A stretch of 64,000 bases of DNA from Zooshikella sp050749885 (GCF_050749885.1 NZ_JBOIUB010000008.1:1-64000), one strand, 5' to 3'; positions 18,225 to 28,064 are shown, numbered from the stretch's first letter. Program-made: numbers and translations. Notes: generated from the sequence alone by a model not told the origin.

Positions 18225-18315
18225 TTTTCTCATAATTACATAAAAATAACTTGCGATTGCATATCTACCACAGTTGCCGCTTTGGTATTGATCATTCTAT
18301 TCGCATAATAGCGTT
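18225..18315 (+). repeat. vgrG leader, left direct repeat of the T6SS effector island
   Basis: This roughly 90-base stretch before vgrG is repeated in the same orientation at 36017-36108. Both begin TTTTCTCATAATTACATAAA and keep AACTTGC, CAGTT, CTTT, GTAT and CTATTCG in register, about 70% identical by eye. The two copies bracket all the effector genes between them. This copy probably holds the vgrG promoter/5' leader. Confidence 0.65.
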
Positions 18316-18345
18316 CCTGTCGGTTTTTTACAGTAAGGGAGTAGC

Positions 18346-21138
18346 ATGGGTCTTGGAAACTCAAGTTTGTTTATGTTTTCAGTCGAAGGCTGTAATGATG
18401 AGTTTCGCGTCGTTGAGTTTAAAGGAAGAGAGCAAATTTCATCTCCGTTTTATTTTACGGTGGCGGTAGCCTGTCCGAATTTTGAACTATCGATGAGTTC
18501 CCTGGTAAACAAGCCTGCCTGCCTCACCTTTAGCGCAGAAGAAGCTCCTCGGTATGTACACGGTTTAATTGTCAATATTGAACTTATTAATACTGGACGT
18601 CGCTTTGCCAGCTATAGCATAACGCTGGCGCCTAAACTCTGGTGGCTGGAACAACGTTCTCAAATGAAGATATTTCAACAACAGGATGCTTCACAGATCA
18701 TAAAAACGTTGTTAACCGATGCAGGGTTACAAGAAGGCAATGATTTTAAAATAGAAATTTCTGGCTCGCTACCACAGCGTACGTACACAACACAGTACCT
18801 TGAAACTGATCTTGAGTTTTTCAACCGAATTTTGGCTGAAGACGGACTTCATTATCACTTTACATTCGAGCAAGACCGACATCTATTAATCATCAGTGAT
18901 ACACAGTATATTTTTAAACGCCTCCCTATTACACCTGAAATACCTTATATTCGGCATACAGGATTAATTAAACGCGATTACACAATTTATGATTTCAGCC
19001 TTAGCAGCAAAGTTCAACCCAATAAAATTACTGTTCGTGATTATAATTTTACGAAACCGAGCCTTAAACTTGAAATCAGTGAACAAACAAATGAAGGTGA
19101 TTTCGAGGTTTATCACCATGGTGGTTTATTCCAAAAACCCGATTTAGGACAAAAACAAGCACAAACGCAACTTAAAGCTTTTCAAGCACTAAAGGAAACT
19201 GGGGAAGGACAAAGCAACTGTGTTTATTTAACTGCAGGTAAGCTTTTTAAACTCACTGAGCACAATAACCCCGTATTCAATCAAGAATACTTAATCTATG
19301 CCGTCAACCATTCTGGTGCTCAACCCCAATCGTTAGAAGAAGGCGCAAATGGTGGCCCAAGTGGTTACTCATCAAACTTTATATGTATTCCTAACAATGT
19401 TGAGTTCAAAGCACGTACCCCCAAGCCAACCATCAACAAGCGTAATCGTTTTCATGGCATACAAACCGCCACTGTAACGGGACCCGCAGGCGAAGAAATT
19501 TACACTGACCAATATAGCCGTATTAAAGTACAGTTTAATTGGGATAAAGATGGTAAATCTAACGAGAAATCCTCCTGTTGGATACGCGTAGCACAACCAT
19601 GGACTGGCACCTCTTGGGGAGCCATTCAGATTCCACGAATTGGTCAGGAAATTCTAATAAGCTTCGTCAATGGAGACCCAGACCGTCCTTTAATTAAAGG
19701 TGTACTGTACAACGGTCGTAACAAACCACCCTATAAACTACCTGATCAAAAAACTAAAACCGTAGTGAAAACATGCAGTACGCCAGGTGGTCAGGGCTTT
19801 AATGAGTTACGTTTTGAAGATAAAAAATCAAAAGAACAAATTTTTATTCATGGTGAACGCGACCAGGATATAAAAATTGAAAACGATAAAGATCTCAGAG
19901 TGTTGCGAGATAGACACCTGGTTGTGGATAAACAAAACCATATTCATATAAAACAACTTCTCAGCGAGAGTATAAATGGAACCTGGAAAGAAGACTTGTG
20001 GAATGATCAATACATTACCGTAAAACAGAATTATACAGAAAAATCAGCAAATAATTATAACCGAGAAGCCGGAAAAGAAATTCATATAAAATCAGCAGGT
20101 AAAATTGTATTTGATGCTGGTATGCGAATATCAGTATCTGGTTCAACTAGCTACTTCACACTCGATCCCTCTGGCGTGAAAATTAACGGACCAACAGTGC
20201 GTATGAATACAGGAGGTAGTGCCACTAAAACAACAAGTTCTAAAGAAAAAGCGCCAGAACAAGCTGATGAAGCAAATGACAAAGTTGTTATTGCTCCTGC
20301 TGGTCAAGGTAAAAAGAAAGGGAAAAATAAACCAAATCAACAGCCTAAAGGTTCAGGAAAAAGTCCAAATACACAAACAGATCAAAATAATACTGACTCT
20401 ACTACATCGAATACATCAAAGACCACAAGTACATCTTCTCAAACACCTGCTTCAGTAAACACACAACCAGGTGAATTGTCTGATACTGATCATGCAAGTA
20501 ATAATGAAAAAAATTGGTTTATAGTTCCAAAAGGACAACTTACTTTCGATGCTGAGGGTACTGAAGGTGGAAGATATCATAGTCGAATACCACACTGGCC
20601 TGGTTATAACTCTGGTGTAACAATAGGTAGAGGTTTCGATCTTGCCCAAAATAGCAATACATATAATACACTTATTCATGTTGGAGTTAGTCCTGAAGTA
20701 GCAGCCTCTCTCTCTCAAGCAGAAGGGTCACGCCGTAAAAGAGCACAATCTAAGGCTTCAGAATTGAAAAATAGAGGTATCGAAATTACACCAGAACAAC
20801 AATACAAATTGTTCACACAAGTTTCTTATCCAAATGAAGAAAAAGAGGTGATTAGAATAATTAATAAACCTGATTTTCGAAGAGCTTACTCACCTTTGAA
20901 AAACCTTCAATGGAATACAATAAAAAAAGTAGTTCAAGAAATTTTAGTCGATTTAAAGTATAGAGGTGACTTTTCACCTTCAACACGACAGCTTTTGCTA
21001 AAATCAGCATTATCTTCAGAAACCATCAATGACATCAGCGTTTGGCAAGAAGTAATTTCTGATGAAAGATGGAAAACAGTCTTCAATGTTCCTTCCGCTA
21101 GGTTTAATGCAAGAGTTAATCATTTGAGGAATTATTAA
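18346..21138 (+). CDS. vgrG: T6SS spike protein VgrG with C-terminal muramidase effector domain
   Basis: A 930-residue evolved VgrG. Residues 1 to about 370 form the gp27-like base, about 385-460 the gp5 OB-fold (QYSRIKVQFNWDKDG, WTGTSWGAIQIPRIGQEILISF, GDPDRPLIKGVLYN), and about 470-625 the beta-helical needle. A Lys/Gln/Thr/Ser-rich linker (about 630-720) precedes a lysozyme-like domain (about 725-930) of the pesticin/T4-lysozyme type. It has FDAEGTEGG with candidate catalytic E737 and GVTIGRGFD with T759 and D765, matching the Glu-Asp-Thr triad. A good ribosome site (AAGGGAG) precedes the ATG. The role is to deliver a peptidoglycan hydrolase into the periplasm of rival cells. No T6SS structural genes are nearby, so this is an orphan cluster. 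The next gene overlaps its stop by one base. Confidence 0.93.
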   Translation: MGLGNSSLFMFSVEGCNDEFRVVEFKGREQISSPFYFTVAVACPNFELSMSSLVNKPACLTFSAEEAPRYVHGLIVNIELINTGRRFASYSITLAPKLWWLEQRSQMKIFQQQDASQIIKTLLTDAGLQEGNDFKIEISGSLPQRTYTTQYLETDLEFFNRILAEDGLHYHFTFEQDRHLLIISDTQYIFKRLPITPEIPYIRHTGLIKRDYTIYDFSLSSKVQPNKITVRDYNFTKPSLKLEISEQTNEGDFEVYHHGGLFQKPDLGQKQAQTQLKAFQALKETGEGQSNCVYLTAGKLFKLTEHNNPVFNQEYLIYAVNHSGAQPQSLEEGANGGPSGYSSNFICIPNNVEFKARTPKPTINKRNRFHGIQTATVTGPAGEEIYTDQYSRIKVQFNWDKDGKSNEKSSCWIRVAQPWTGTSWGAIQIPRIGQEILISFVNGDPDRPLIKGVLYNGRNKPPYKLPDQKTKTVVKTCSTPGGQGFNELRFEDKKSKEQIFIHGERDQDIKIENDKDLRVLRDRHLVVDKQNHIHIKQLLSESINGTWKEDLWNDQYITVKQNYTEKSANNYNREAGKEIHIKSAGKIVFDAGMRISVSGSTSYFTLDPSGVKINGPTVRMNTGGSATKTTSSKEKAPEQADEANDKVVIAPAGQGKKKGKNKPNQQPKGSGKSPNTQTDQNNTDSTTSNTSKTTSTSSQTPASVNTQPGELSDTDHASNNEKNWFIVPKGQLTFDAEGTEGGRYHSRIPHWPGYNSGVTIGRGFDLAQNSNTYNTLIHVGVSPEVAASLSQAEGSRRKRAQSKASELKNRGIEITPEQQYKLFTQVSYPNEEKEVIRIINKPDFRRAYSPLKNLQWNTIKKVVQEILVDLKYRGDFSPSTRQLLLKSALSSETINDISVWQEVISDERWKTVFNVPSARFNARVNHLRNY

Positions 21139-22121
21139 TGAGAGCTATTTTATTACTTATAATTGCACCATTTTTCTCCTATGCAAGTTCATTTAATATA
21201 GAAACTATACCTAATAAGTACTTCCAACTTGATTCAGAAGGAATGGGGATCATAGAACAAAAGCAACTAGCAAATAAACTAGAAACAGACTCATGGAAAC
21301 TCGTTAAATTTAGTGATCGCTTATACAAAATAAATAACAAGTACTCTGGTGACTCTTATAACATTCTGAGCAAACATGGAGTTATTTGTATTAACTCGAT
21401 AACAGGCGCTAATAGTCGACTTTACTGCATCAATGAATCGACAAACAAACCTATTAGCAAACCTAGTATTCATATTAATGATTTTATAAAGCCAGGTTTA
21501 GAATATACAAAGTTTTATCAACATCCGATTGGGTATTCAATAAACGACGAAGAAAAAATAATAGCATTTTTTCTTCGCAATGGATATGAAAAAATACTTT
21601 CTGGTAGAGTTCAAACAAAAAATATTGAAGTTAAAATAACTCCTCAACAAACGTTGTCCAAATCAGTTGTTGATATACCACATGAATCCTGGGAGACGTT
21701 CGATACTTCTTGTTTAAAAATAACAAATTTCAAACCAAATGACACGTTGAGTTTAAAAATAGTTAAATCCATAGCAAACAACATTATTTTTTGTCAGGAT
21801 GATTCGACTATTAGTGACATTACCAAACTAGAACAAAACCAAATAAAAACTGACAAATTATCAACTTTAAAAATAAACAACGACACAATAAAATATGCCA
21901 CATATAAACTTAAAAACAATAATTTAGTAATAACTGAAGATTTATTCAGTTTAAACGCATTTATAATAGACAAAAAAATGCCTATATTACTCAGAATAAA
22001 TCTTGAAGCGATAGGTCTGTCTGGAAATAGCGAATACGAAATTGATAGTAATGGAAATATAATAAATCTCAACAACCACGACAAATACAAGTGGAGCAAC
22101 GATATGTTTATTAAGCTATAA
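21138..22121 (+). CDS. Exported protein, candidate immunity to the VgrG muramidase
   Basis: 327 residues with a Sec signal (MRAILLLIIAPFFSYASS). Its ATG overlaps the vgrG stop (TAATG), so it is translationally coupled, the usual arrangement of effector and immunity. A periplasmic location is where immunity to a peptidoglycan hydrolase must act. No known immunity family (Tsi, Rap, Tai) is recognised. Base composition is much more AT-rich than the vgrG core, as is common for transferred immunity genes. The immunity role is inference from coupling and export. Confidence 0.75.
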   Translation: MRAILLLIIAPFFSYASSFNIETIPNKYFQLDSEGMGIIEQKQLANKLETDSWKLVKFSDRLYKINNKYSGDSYNILSKHGVICINSITGANSRLYCINESTNKPISKPSIHINDFIKPGLEYTKFYQHPIGYSINDEEKIIAFFLRNGYEKILSGRVQTKNIEVKITPQQTLSKSVVDIPHESWETFDTSCLKITNFKPNDTLSLKIVKSIANNIIFCQDDSTISDITKLEQNQIKTDKLSTLKINNDTIKYATYKLKNNNLVITEDLFSLNAFIIDKKMPILLRINLEAIGLSGNSEYEIDSNGNIINLNNHDKYKWSNDMFIKL

Positions 22122-22148
22122 ATAAAATTTAGATATTTATCTTACACG

Positions 22149-23165
22149 ATGAAAATATTTATATTATTAATCTTTGTTTCGATTAGCATAGTTAGTCATG
22201 CTGCATGTACTAACTATGCACATGACCTTCCAATACAACTATATAGAAACAACCAAACTTCATTAGTAACACTTCTACCTTGCAATGCAAAAATAATAAA
22301 TATTCATAAAAATGTTTCATTAGGAGAAGCCAAAGGGACATTAGTCTTCTTTGAATTTAATGAGAAAAACTATGCATGGTTTGAATTCAAAGCGAGTAAA
22401 GATGGGAAGTACTATGTTTCAAATTTAGATGATACTTTTTTTAATAAATTCACTTTCACAAACACAGAAGTTGACCATATTGATAATATATTATTAATTC
22501 GATTAACGTTACACTTACCAAGCAATAATACATACCCTAAAAAACGAGTTATTGCATTAAGAGGATCACCCTTATCTACAAGATGTTATTGGCATGAGGT
22601 TAATAAAAAATTAAGAAATATCGAAGACTTTCAAGAAGCAAAGAAAATAGTTAAACGTTATATGGTTAATTTACCTAGTTTTAAATATAACTCTCTTTAC
22701 GAAATGATTCTAGATTTACCAGAGAACTATCTAGAAGCAGTTAGATTTGATAAACATCAGTTATGGGAATTAATCTCCCCACATAGCGAATATACTAACA
22801 TCTTCGACCCTAAAAATGGTTATCTAGAAATTAACGGTGGTTGGGATGCAACTTTGTGTTATATTAAATTTGTAAAATTCAATCGTAGTAATTCATCTCC
22901 AATTCTTGCGATTGAACAAGAATTTACAATGGGTATTACTGATGTTATGTTCCTGACAAGAATTAATGGCAAATGGAAAGATATAAGTCAAGATTTAATT
23001 AATGGTTTTGATAAAAACAAATATTATTACGAATTACCTAGATATGGAACAACACTTAACGTTTATGCTTATAAAGTTAATGAATATGATGAATACGATA
23101 TAGAAGTTGATAAAACTACAATTATCAAAAAACTATATTGGAATAAACATCATTTTATCGAATAA
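22149..23165 (+). CDS. Exported protein of unknown function in the effector island
   Basis: 338 residues with a signal peptide (MKIFILLIFVSISIVSHAA). The mature protein has four Cys (CTNYAH, LPCNAK, TRCYWHE, ATLCYIK), which may form disulfides. No family recognised. It starts 28 bases after the preceding gene on the same strand and is AT-rich. It could be a second immunity protein or an accessory periplasmic factor, and it may derive from an earlier effector-immunity pair. Confidence 0.7.
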   Translation: MKIFILLIFVSISIVSHAACTNYAHDLPIQLYRNNQTSLVTLLPCNAKIINIHKNVSLGEAKGTLVFFEFNEKNYAWFEFKASKDGKYYVSNLDDTFFNKFTFTNTEVDHIDNILLIRLTLHLPSNNTYPKKRVIALRGSPLSTRCYWHEVNKKLRNIEDFQEAKKIVKRYMVNLPSFKYNSLYEMILDLPENYLEAVRFDKHQLWELISPHSEYTNIFDPKNGYLEINGGWDATLCYIKFVKFNRSNSSPILAIEQEFTMGITDVMFLTRINGKWKDISQDLINGFDKNKYYYELPRYGTTLNVYAYKVNEYDEYDIEVDKTTIIKKLYWNKHHFIE

Positions 23166-23247
23166 ATTTAAAACAGATGATAACAATTCATAGAATCAAC
23201 CCCTGATTAAATTTTAAACACAGCAAGACTTAAGTGGATTTCAAAAT

Positions 23248-23994
23248 ATGCGTTTTCAATATAAACTAGTTATTATTTTTTGGGTTACTTTATCCACATA
23301 TGCTTTTGGTTACAATCCTGATGTTGCTATGTATAACAATTATGAAGGTCTTATTGATAATAAATATAAAATCACTTTATCTATATTACCTATGAAGAAT
23401 GGAACCCTTACAGGAGATTATGTTTATGATAAAATCGGCAAAAAAATAAAGCTAAGTGGTAACTGGAATGATCAGCATATCCAAATAAATGAACTCAATA
23501 AAAACTCCATCAGTGCAACGTTTATTTCTTCAGATTTTAACGACAATTCTGGAGTAATAGTTGGTTATTGGCATAATTTGAAAAGTAACAGCAAGTTAGC
23601 GTTCAAGTTACGTCATATTAGTTCAACAAGCGCCATTAACAAAAAAAGATATTCGTCCACTTTATCTGACGAACAAATTGAGTCGTTTGCCAATGACATC
23701 AAGAGCGCAGTTATTCATCGAGACTATAACTGGCTTTCCAATAATTTAAGATATCCAATTCAAATAAAGAGTTTGGATATACACATTAAAAACAAGGTTG
23801 AGTTTATCAACAATGCTAAACTAATCATAACAAACGAGTTGATTTCCAATTTAAAATCAGCAAGAACTTTTTTCTTATTTTGTAATAGTGATGGAATATC
23901 GCTAAGTAACGGAGAAATATGGTTTAGCGAAATAGAAGGAAACGAACAAAAACTAAAAATACTTAAAATAGGTTCAGCTACTCCTGTATGGTAA
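23248..23994 (+). CDS. Exported protein of unknown function in the effector island
   Basis: 248 residues, signal peptide MRFQYKLVIIFWVTLSTYAFG. The first half is beta-rich (NNYEGLIDNKYKITLSILPMKNGTLTGDYVYDKIGKKIKLSGNWNDQHIQI), typical of small periplasmic beta-barrel or sandwich domains. The second half (LSDEQIESFANDIKSAVIHRDYNWLSNNLRYPIQI) looks like a cystatin/NTF2-like domain of the type seen in immunity proteins. Unknown family. Same strand and spacing as its neighbours. Confidence 0.7.
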   Translation: MRFQYKLVIIFWVTLSTYAFGYNPDVAMYNNYEGLIDNKYKITLSILPMKNGTLTGDYVYDKIGKKIKLSGNWNDQHIQINELNKNSISATFISSDFNDNSGVIVGYWHNLKSNSKLAFKLRHISSTSAINKKRYSSTLSDEQIESFANDIKSAVIHRDYNWLSNNLRYPIQIKSLDIHIKNKVEFINNAKLIITNELISNLKSARTFFLFCNSDGISLSNGEIWFSEIEGNEQKLKILKIGSATPVW

Positions 23995-24065
23995 TCCATT
24001 TAATATATCGATATGGATACTAATTTTTAATTACTAATTTACCTCTGACAATATAACCTAAATTT

Positions 24066-24857
24066 ATGTTTAAGTATAAAATCCTAGCGTTGCTATTTAT
24101 GGCTGTCAGTACTCAAGGCTTAACAAATGATTTATCCATAACACAATGTAACGCGTTAGCAAGTGAAAATAAATTTCTAAATGATACTTATAAAACTTCT
24201 AAAGCATTGAATACCCGAGGTTTGAGGGAGTATAAAAAAGGTCATTTAAAAAAAGCTAGAAATTATTTCTACTGCGCGCAACTACTTTCACCCAACTATG
24301 CTCTTGCTCATTACAACTACGCAGCCACTCTTGCCTTACTCGACCAAAAGACTGTTTCTGACCCTTGTTATAATCCTACTTTAGAAGACATGGAAAAGCA
24401 CCTAGTTCGATCAATTCAACTTGATTCTGGTCGAAGGCAACGTCTGAAAAATGATAGTGATTTTGATAACATAAGGGATGGCTATTTTTATAAATATGTT
24501 ACTTTTGATATTAAGCAAGAAAAAATATCTGATTTATTTTACAAAGTTGGCACATGGCATGCACAAACTATAGGTGTTCTTCCTGTGGCAAAACTTATTT
24601 TTGAAAATGAAAGCAATGTATTATTAAAGACTTATAAATTTAAAGCTTCACGTCAAACTTCTGGTTGGTCAATAGGAATACCAGCTATATACTCTATTGA
24701 TGGTAATACATTAAGCATAGAATTTAAAAATAATAAGCTGGACTCACTGAATGGAGAAATTAGATTCATCATCAAAAAAAATGTTTTACTTGATATAGAA
24801 ATCTCTACTGATAAATTTGGTATTTTTAAAGGATATCAAGATGATTGTAACGCATAG
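24066..24857 (+). CDS. Exported protein with a TPR-like segment
   Basis: 263 residues, signal peptide ending in ...STQGLTND. Residues about 45-90 (SKALNTRGLREYKKGHLKKARNYFYCAQLLSPNYALAHYNYAATLALL) form one and a half tetratricopeptide-like helical hairpins. The rest is beta-rich with KLIFENESNVLLKTYKF. It is the last of the run of four exported genes after vgrG. Unknown function. Possible immunity or chaperone protein. Confidence 0.7.
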   Translation: MFKYKILALLFMAVSTQGLTNDLSITQCNALASENKFLNDTYKTSKALNTRGLREYKKGHLKKARNYFYCAQLLSPNYALAHYNYAATLALLDQKTVSDPCYNPTLEDMEKHLVRSIQLDSGRRQRLKNDSDFDNIRDGYFYKYVTFDIKQEKISDLFYKVGTWHAQTIGVLPVAKLIFENESNVLLKTYKFKASRQTSGWSIGIPAIYSIDGNTLSIEFKNNKLDSLNGEIRFIIKKNVLLDIEISTDKFGIFKGYQDDCNA

Positions 24858-25045
24858 GTATATCATTTAGTAAACAATTGATATGCATATTTAACAGCTC
24901 TGGCAATCATCGTGGTAATCACGCCAAGATATTGGAAATGCAGGAACAATCAGCTTTTACTCAATCAGCATCTATTTATAGGCTAATGCGACTCTTTGTT
25001 TGATAAATTTCCCTAATAAATATTTCAACCTGATTCAAAAAATAG

Positions 25046-25288
25046 GTGTCACTTGTGAATATCCAAGATTTATTTAATATGTTTTATTCTGTAATAATTA
25101 CTCTTGCTGTTCATATGATAATTAAACTTCATAGCTATCTATTCACAAAACACTCATATGAGTGGCTTATCGAATATTATGAAATTGATGAAGATGCACT
25201 AAGTGAGAAGTCAGTAAAAGCATTACACTTAATAAAATCTCAAGGGAAAGTTACAAGGTTTCAATTTGAAAAATCAGTTGGTGTTTAA
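25046..25288 (+). CDS. Small single-pass membrane protein, unknown
   Basis: 80 residues, apparently from GTG at 25046 (a second GTG lies at 25055). There is one hydrophobic segment (about 13-30, YSVIITLAVHMIIKL), then a charged helical tail ending TRFQFEKSVGV that resembles the end of a winged-helix. No clear ribosome site. Weakly supported. Confidence 0.35.
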   Translation: MSLVNIQDLFNMFYSVIITLAVHMIIKLHSYLFTKHSYEWLIEYYEIDEDALSEKSVKALHLIKSQGKVTRFQFEKSVGV

Positions 25289-25375
25289 ACTATGCTTCAA
25301 GGTAATCATCTACTACTTTTATGCCAGCCTTAGCTAATAAGGCTAGCTCTACTAAAACTGGTTTATTATTATGTG

Positions 25376-25687
25376 CTACCGTTTCAAACCTGCTTGACTA
25401 ACAATATTTAATTTTCCATCTATAAAGTGAGCTGTTAAGCAATAAAAAGCTGGAGATCCCCAGGCATAGCTCACAAAGTTTGCACTTCTAGCAATTTCAA
25501 AACCATCTAATCCACCAACGGTAGCCACAACTTCATCATATGTCATACCCTGTTTAATTTTCAAATATTGGTCATAGGTAATGGGTGGGCAATTTATTTC
25601 ACGAGCAAAAGGAGGTTTCCCATCGATAGTTTCAGCTTGTAATACTGTTGAAAAAACTAACAATAGTAAAAGAAAAAATTTCTTCAT
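25376..25687 (-). CDS. Small exported protein, SmpA/BLIP-like fold
   Basis: 103 residues with a clean signal peptide (MKKFFLLLLLVFSTVLQA). The mature part has the pattern Y-x2-I-K-x-GMTYDEVVATVGG...SYAWGS...LTAHFIDGKL...SQAGLK, that of small periplasmic BLIP/SmpA-like domains (DUF3862 type) with two helix-then-strand repeats. The two Cys (CPP and YCL) could pair. It lies on the opposite strand to the VgrG run. Possible immunity or envelope accessory. Function unknown. Confidence 0.7.
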   Translation of the reverse strand: MKKFFLLLLLVFSTVLQAETIDGKPPFAREINCPPITYDQYLKIKQGMTYDEVVATVGGLDGFEIARSANFVSYAWGSPAFYCLTAHFIDGKLNIVSQAGLKR

Positions 25688-25803
25688 TGTAAAATCCAGA
25701 CTTGAGCAACAGATAGTATTTTATACTACAAATCAATACTTATTTCTTCAGATAATCTCGTAATGTAAAAAGTTTTTAAATAATTTTCATCCCATATTGC
25801 TAT

Positions 25804-26080
25804 TCTGCAAAGTCTGCCAAATCACTTTCGAACACGCTGTGAATCCTTCCCTGGATGCTCAACTACCGCTTCCCTGCGGTAGATGGTTCTTCAGCGATTT
25901 ACCATCCTTTGCCGTTTGTAACAAATATCGTTAATACTACAAATCAGTAAAAACTGCGTTGAACCATTACCTTTCAGCAGCGAAGTGAGTGATTGTTTGT
26001 GAAACACGTGCCAGGAGCACGGTAAGTAGTAGAGGCCAAGGATAGCCTTCTGCTACGGGTGAACAAATGACGGCTGACTT
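25804..26080. repeat. Structured intergenic repeat, copy B (hairpin array)
   Basis: About 280 bases nearly identical to 28125-28420. It contains several hairpins: ATCC-ttccct-GGAT, CTACCGC-ttccct-GCGGTAG (same loop), CGTGC-cagga-GCACG, and a longer GTAGTAGAGGCC...GCCTTCTGCTAC. It follows an LRR gene on the minus strand. This copy lacks about 14 bases present in copy A. It may be a REP-like element or a structured transcript 3' end. Confidence 0.8.
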
Positions 26081-26095
26081 CGTATGGCACTGAAT

Positions 26096-27454
26096 CTATA
26101 ATTTCTTTCTATCATATACCCAGGCATCAATCTTCCTTAACTCCTCATGGGTATAGTGATCAGGAGGATAAAACTCTTTTATGTTTGGCCATATGGTAGG
26201 GTCTTCAGGTACATCAGCATTTTCTGCATCTTCTAAATTGATTATGCGTATATTTTTTAGGTGGTACAAAGGTGAAATATCCTTAAGGGCAATACTTTCA
26301 CTCAAATCCACTTCTTCCAACTGCTTTAGGTGCTTAATAGCAGAAATATCTATTAATAGCTTACAATCTCTAAGTTGAAGCTTTTTTAAGTTCGGGAAGT
26401 GCTCAATACCATCCAATGAAGATATCCGAGTATTAGAAAGTGATAACTCTTCAACTGTAGGGTAAATGTTTGGTGGGTCGATAACCTTGATAGGGTTGAT
26501 CTCTAGGTCTACTTTTTTAAGCTGAGTGTTCTTTGGAAAAGCAATGTTTTCCATTCGACAGCGAGTGGCAGAAAGCTCTTGTAATGAATCAGGAATATTT
26601 AATCCTATCTCTTTACATTTAGATGATCCACCAACACTTAAAATTTTCAGTTTTTTACTTTTTCTAAGATCTAAAGTATGTGTCATATTTGTACTACCCA
26701 TGCCTAAATGCATGAGATTCTCAGGTAGTTTCGCAGGCAGGCTTTTAAGGTTAGCTCCTGGTCTAAGTTCTTCAATAGAGTCAGGCAATAAACCTTCAGG
26801 TATCCTTTCTACTCCATCTGGGCCAATCTTAAGTACCTTTAGCTTTTTCATATTTTTTACCGCATCAATATTTTTTATTTTATTACCAGTAAAACGCAGA
26901 AACTCAATTTCATGGTGTCCTTTTAATACATCTAAACTTTCAATATGGCCATCGTCAAAGGCAACATACTTTAAATTAGGAATATCATTAAAAAATCTTG
27001 TATCTTCAATTTTTATGAATGCTGACATATCTAATGAAATTAAGCTATTCGGTAACTTTAAATTTGAAATACTTCCGCTTCTGGTTCGTGATTTAATTTC
27101 TAGTCTTCTTAGATGCTTTAAGCTTTTTAAGTTTAGATTGTCAATTACTTTATTTATGTAGATTGAAAGAAACACTACATTCTCATCATTTAATACAGCA
27201 CAATTAGTACACTTTACACGAACTACATCATCGAGAAGGGTCACTAGTTTTTTTTCTCTAATTTTATATTCATCCAAAGTATAAAACTCAAATAAGTTAT
27301 ATTCATAGGGCTTTCTCTTATCAAGCTCAAATACATACCCTAGTTTCTCTAGCTGCTCAGAAATAATTTCCTTATCTGTTTGAACAGCGCCTATGCTATT
27401 GGCTGATGCCATAAAGCTCGTTAGCAATGTAAAAATAGTCAGTACTGTTTTCAT
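26096..27454 (-). CDS. Exported leucine-rich-repeat protein 1, candidate immunity protein
   Basis: 452 residues from ATG 27454. This start begins a signal peptide, MKTVLTIFTLLTSFMASANS, and lies 4 bases after the upstream frame's stop; a longer frame from 27523 is less likely. About 15 leucine-rich repeats of 20-23 residues (for example LPNSLISLDMS, LKKLQLRDCKLLIDISAIKHLKQLEEVDLS). The last about 195 residues differ from LRR protein 2 at only about 13 positions, while the N-terminal halves are much less alike. It is coupled to the effector-tip fragment upstream, the position of an immunity gene. A periplasmic LRR immunity protein would be unusual. The role is inferred. Confidence 0.8.
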   Translation of the reverse strand: MKTVLTIFTLLTSFMASANSIGAVQTDKEIISEQLEKLGYVFELDKRKPYEYNLFEFYTLDEYKIREKKLVTLLDDVVRVKCTNCAVLNDENVVFLSIYINKVIDNLNLKSLKHLRRLEIKSRTRSGSISNLKLPNSLISLDMSAFIKIEDTRFFNDIPNLKYVAFDDGHIESLDVLKGHHEIEFLRFTGNKIKNIDAVKNMKKLKVLKIGPDGVERIPEGLLPDSIEELRPGANLKSLPAKLPENLMHLGMGSTNMTHTLDLRKSKKLKILSVGGSSKCKEIGLNIPDSLQELSATRCRMENIAFPKNTQLKKVDLEINPIKVIDPPNIYPTVEELSLSNTRISSLDGIEHFPNLKKLQLRDCKLLIDISAIKHLKQLEEVDLSESIALKDISPLYHLKNIRIINLEDAENADVPEDPTIWPNIKEFYPPDHYTHEELRKIDAWVYDRKKL

Positions 27455-27458
27455 TGTC

Positions 27459-28064
27459 CTAATCTCGCTCCAATGCTTGTTCTTGCTGAAGAACGTTGGA
27501 AGACAGACCAGTAATTTCTGCAAAGTATGTGCTCATTTTGATTTGACATTCAGATGTCCAGTGTATTTCTTTACCTAGCCAAGGAACGGTATTCTCGCCA
27601 AACTCAGCAGGGGTAAATGAGCCGTACTCCAACTGCCTACGTGCATCAAAATAACGTCGGCCTGAGGTCATACGGCGATCTTTATTATCAGGATCATTAT
27701 CCAGCTCAACAATGCACTTGTAGTACTGAATGAGGTCTCCTACGGTAAATGCATCCACAGCTGTACACGGCATACCATGAGGGCCAACGCCTAAAAACTT
27801 CATTACTTTTGGCATTTCTACAAACTGGTTAATTAACCCGTTAGTAAATTTGGCATTGTGCAAAGGCACCACTGCTCGCCAGTTCAACCCCGGCCATTCC
27901 AAACCATCCAGCGCTACGCTTGACCAACCTGTAATCAATACCTCTGCGTTATGTTGTAATTGCCTGAACTCTAACTGACCACCGTAGGCTCCGTGCTCAA
28001 AATACTGTTGGTGCTGTGTCTTTTTTAAAGTATGCTTATCTATTACGTAATCCTTTTTAATATT
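27459..28064 (-). pseudogene. Orphan effector C-terminal tip, duplicate copy
   Basis: An open frame running from just after a stop at 28065-28067 to TAG at 27459. Its 159 residues from a TTG at 27938 differ from the tip at 29790-30380 at about 17 positions, and the similarity extends upstream to ...YFEHGAYGGQLEFRQLQHNAEV. It has no ATG, GTG or TTG start before 27938. It looks like a duplicated C-terminal cassette separated from the large effector, like orphan tips of polymorphic toxins. The following LRR gene begins 4 bases after its stop. Confidence 0.6.

Noticed and set aside
25290..25376. Minus-strand fragment reading ...KPVLVELALLAKAGIKVVDDYLEA to a TAG
   Set aside because: It looks like the end of a coding sequence, but a stop lies just upstream in the same frame and no start or family can be shown. 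It may be a gene remnant. Not called.
26526..27161. Long 211-codon plus-strand frame opposite an LRR gene
   Set aside because: A shadow of the regular leucine-repeat codons on the minus strand, with no ribosome site or family.
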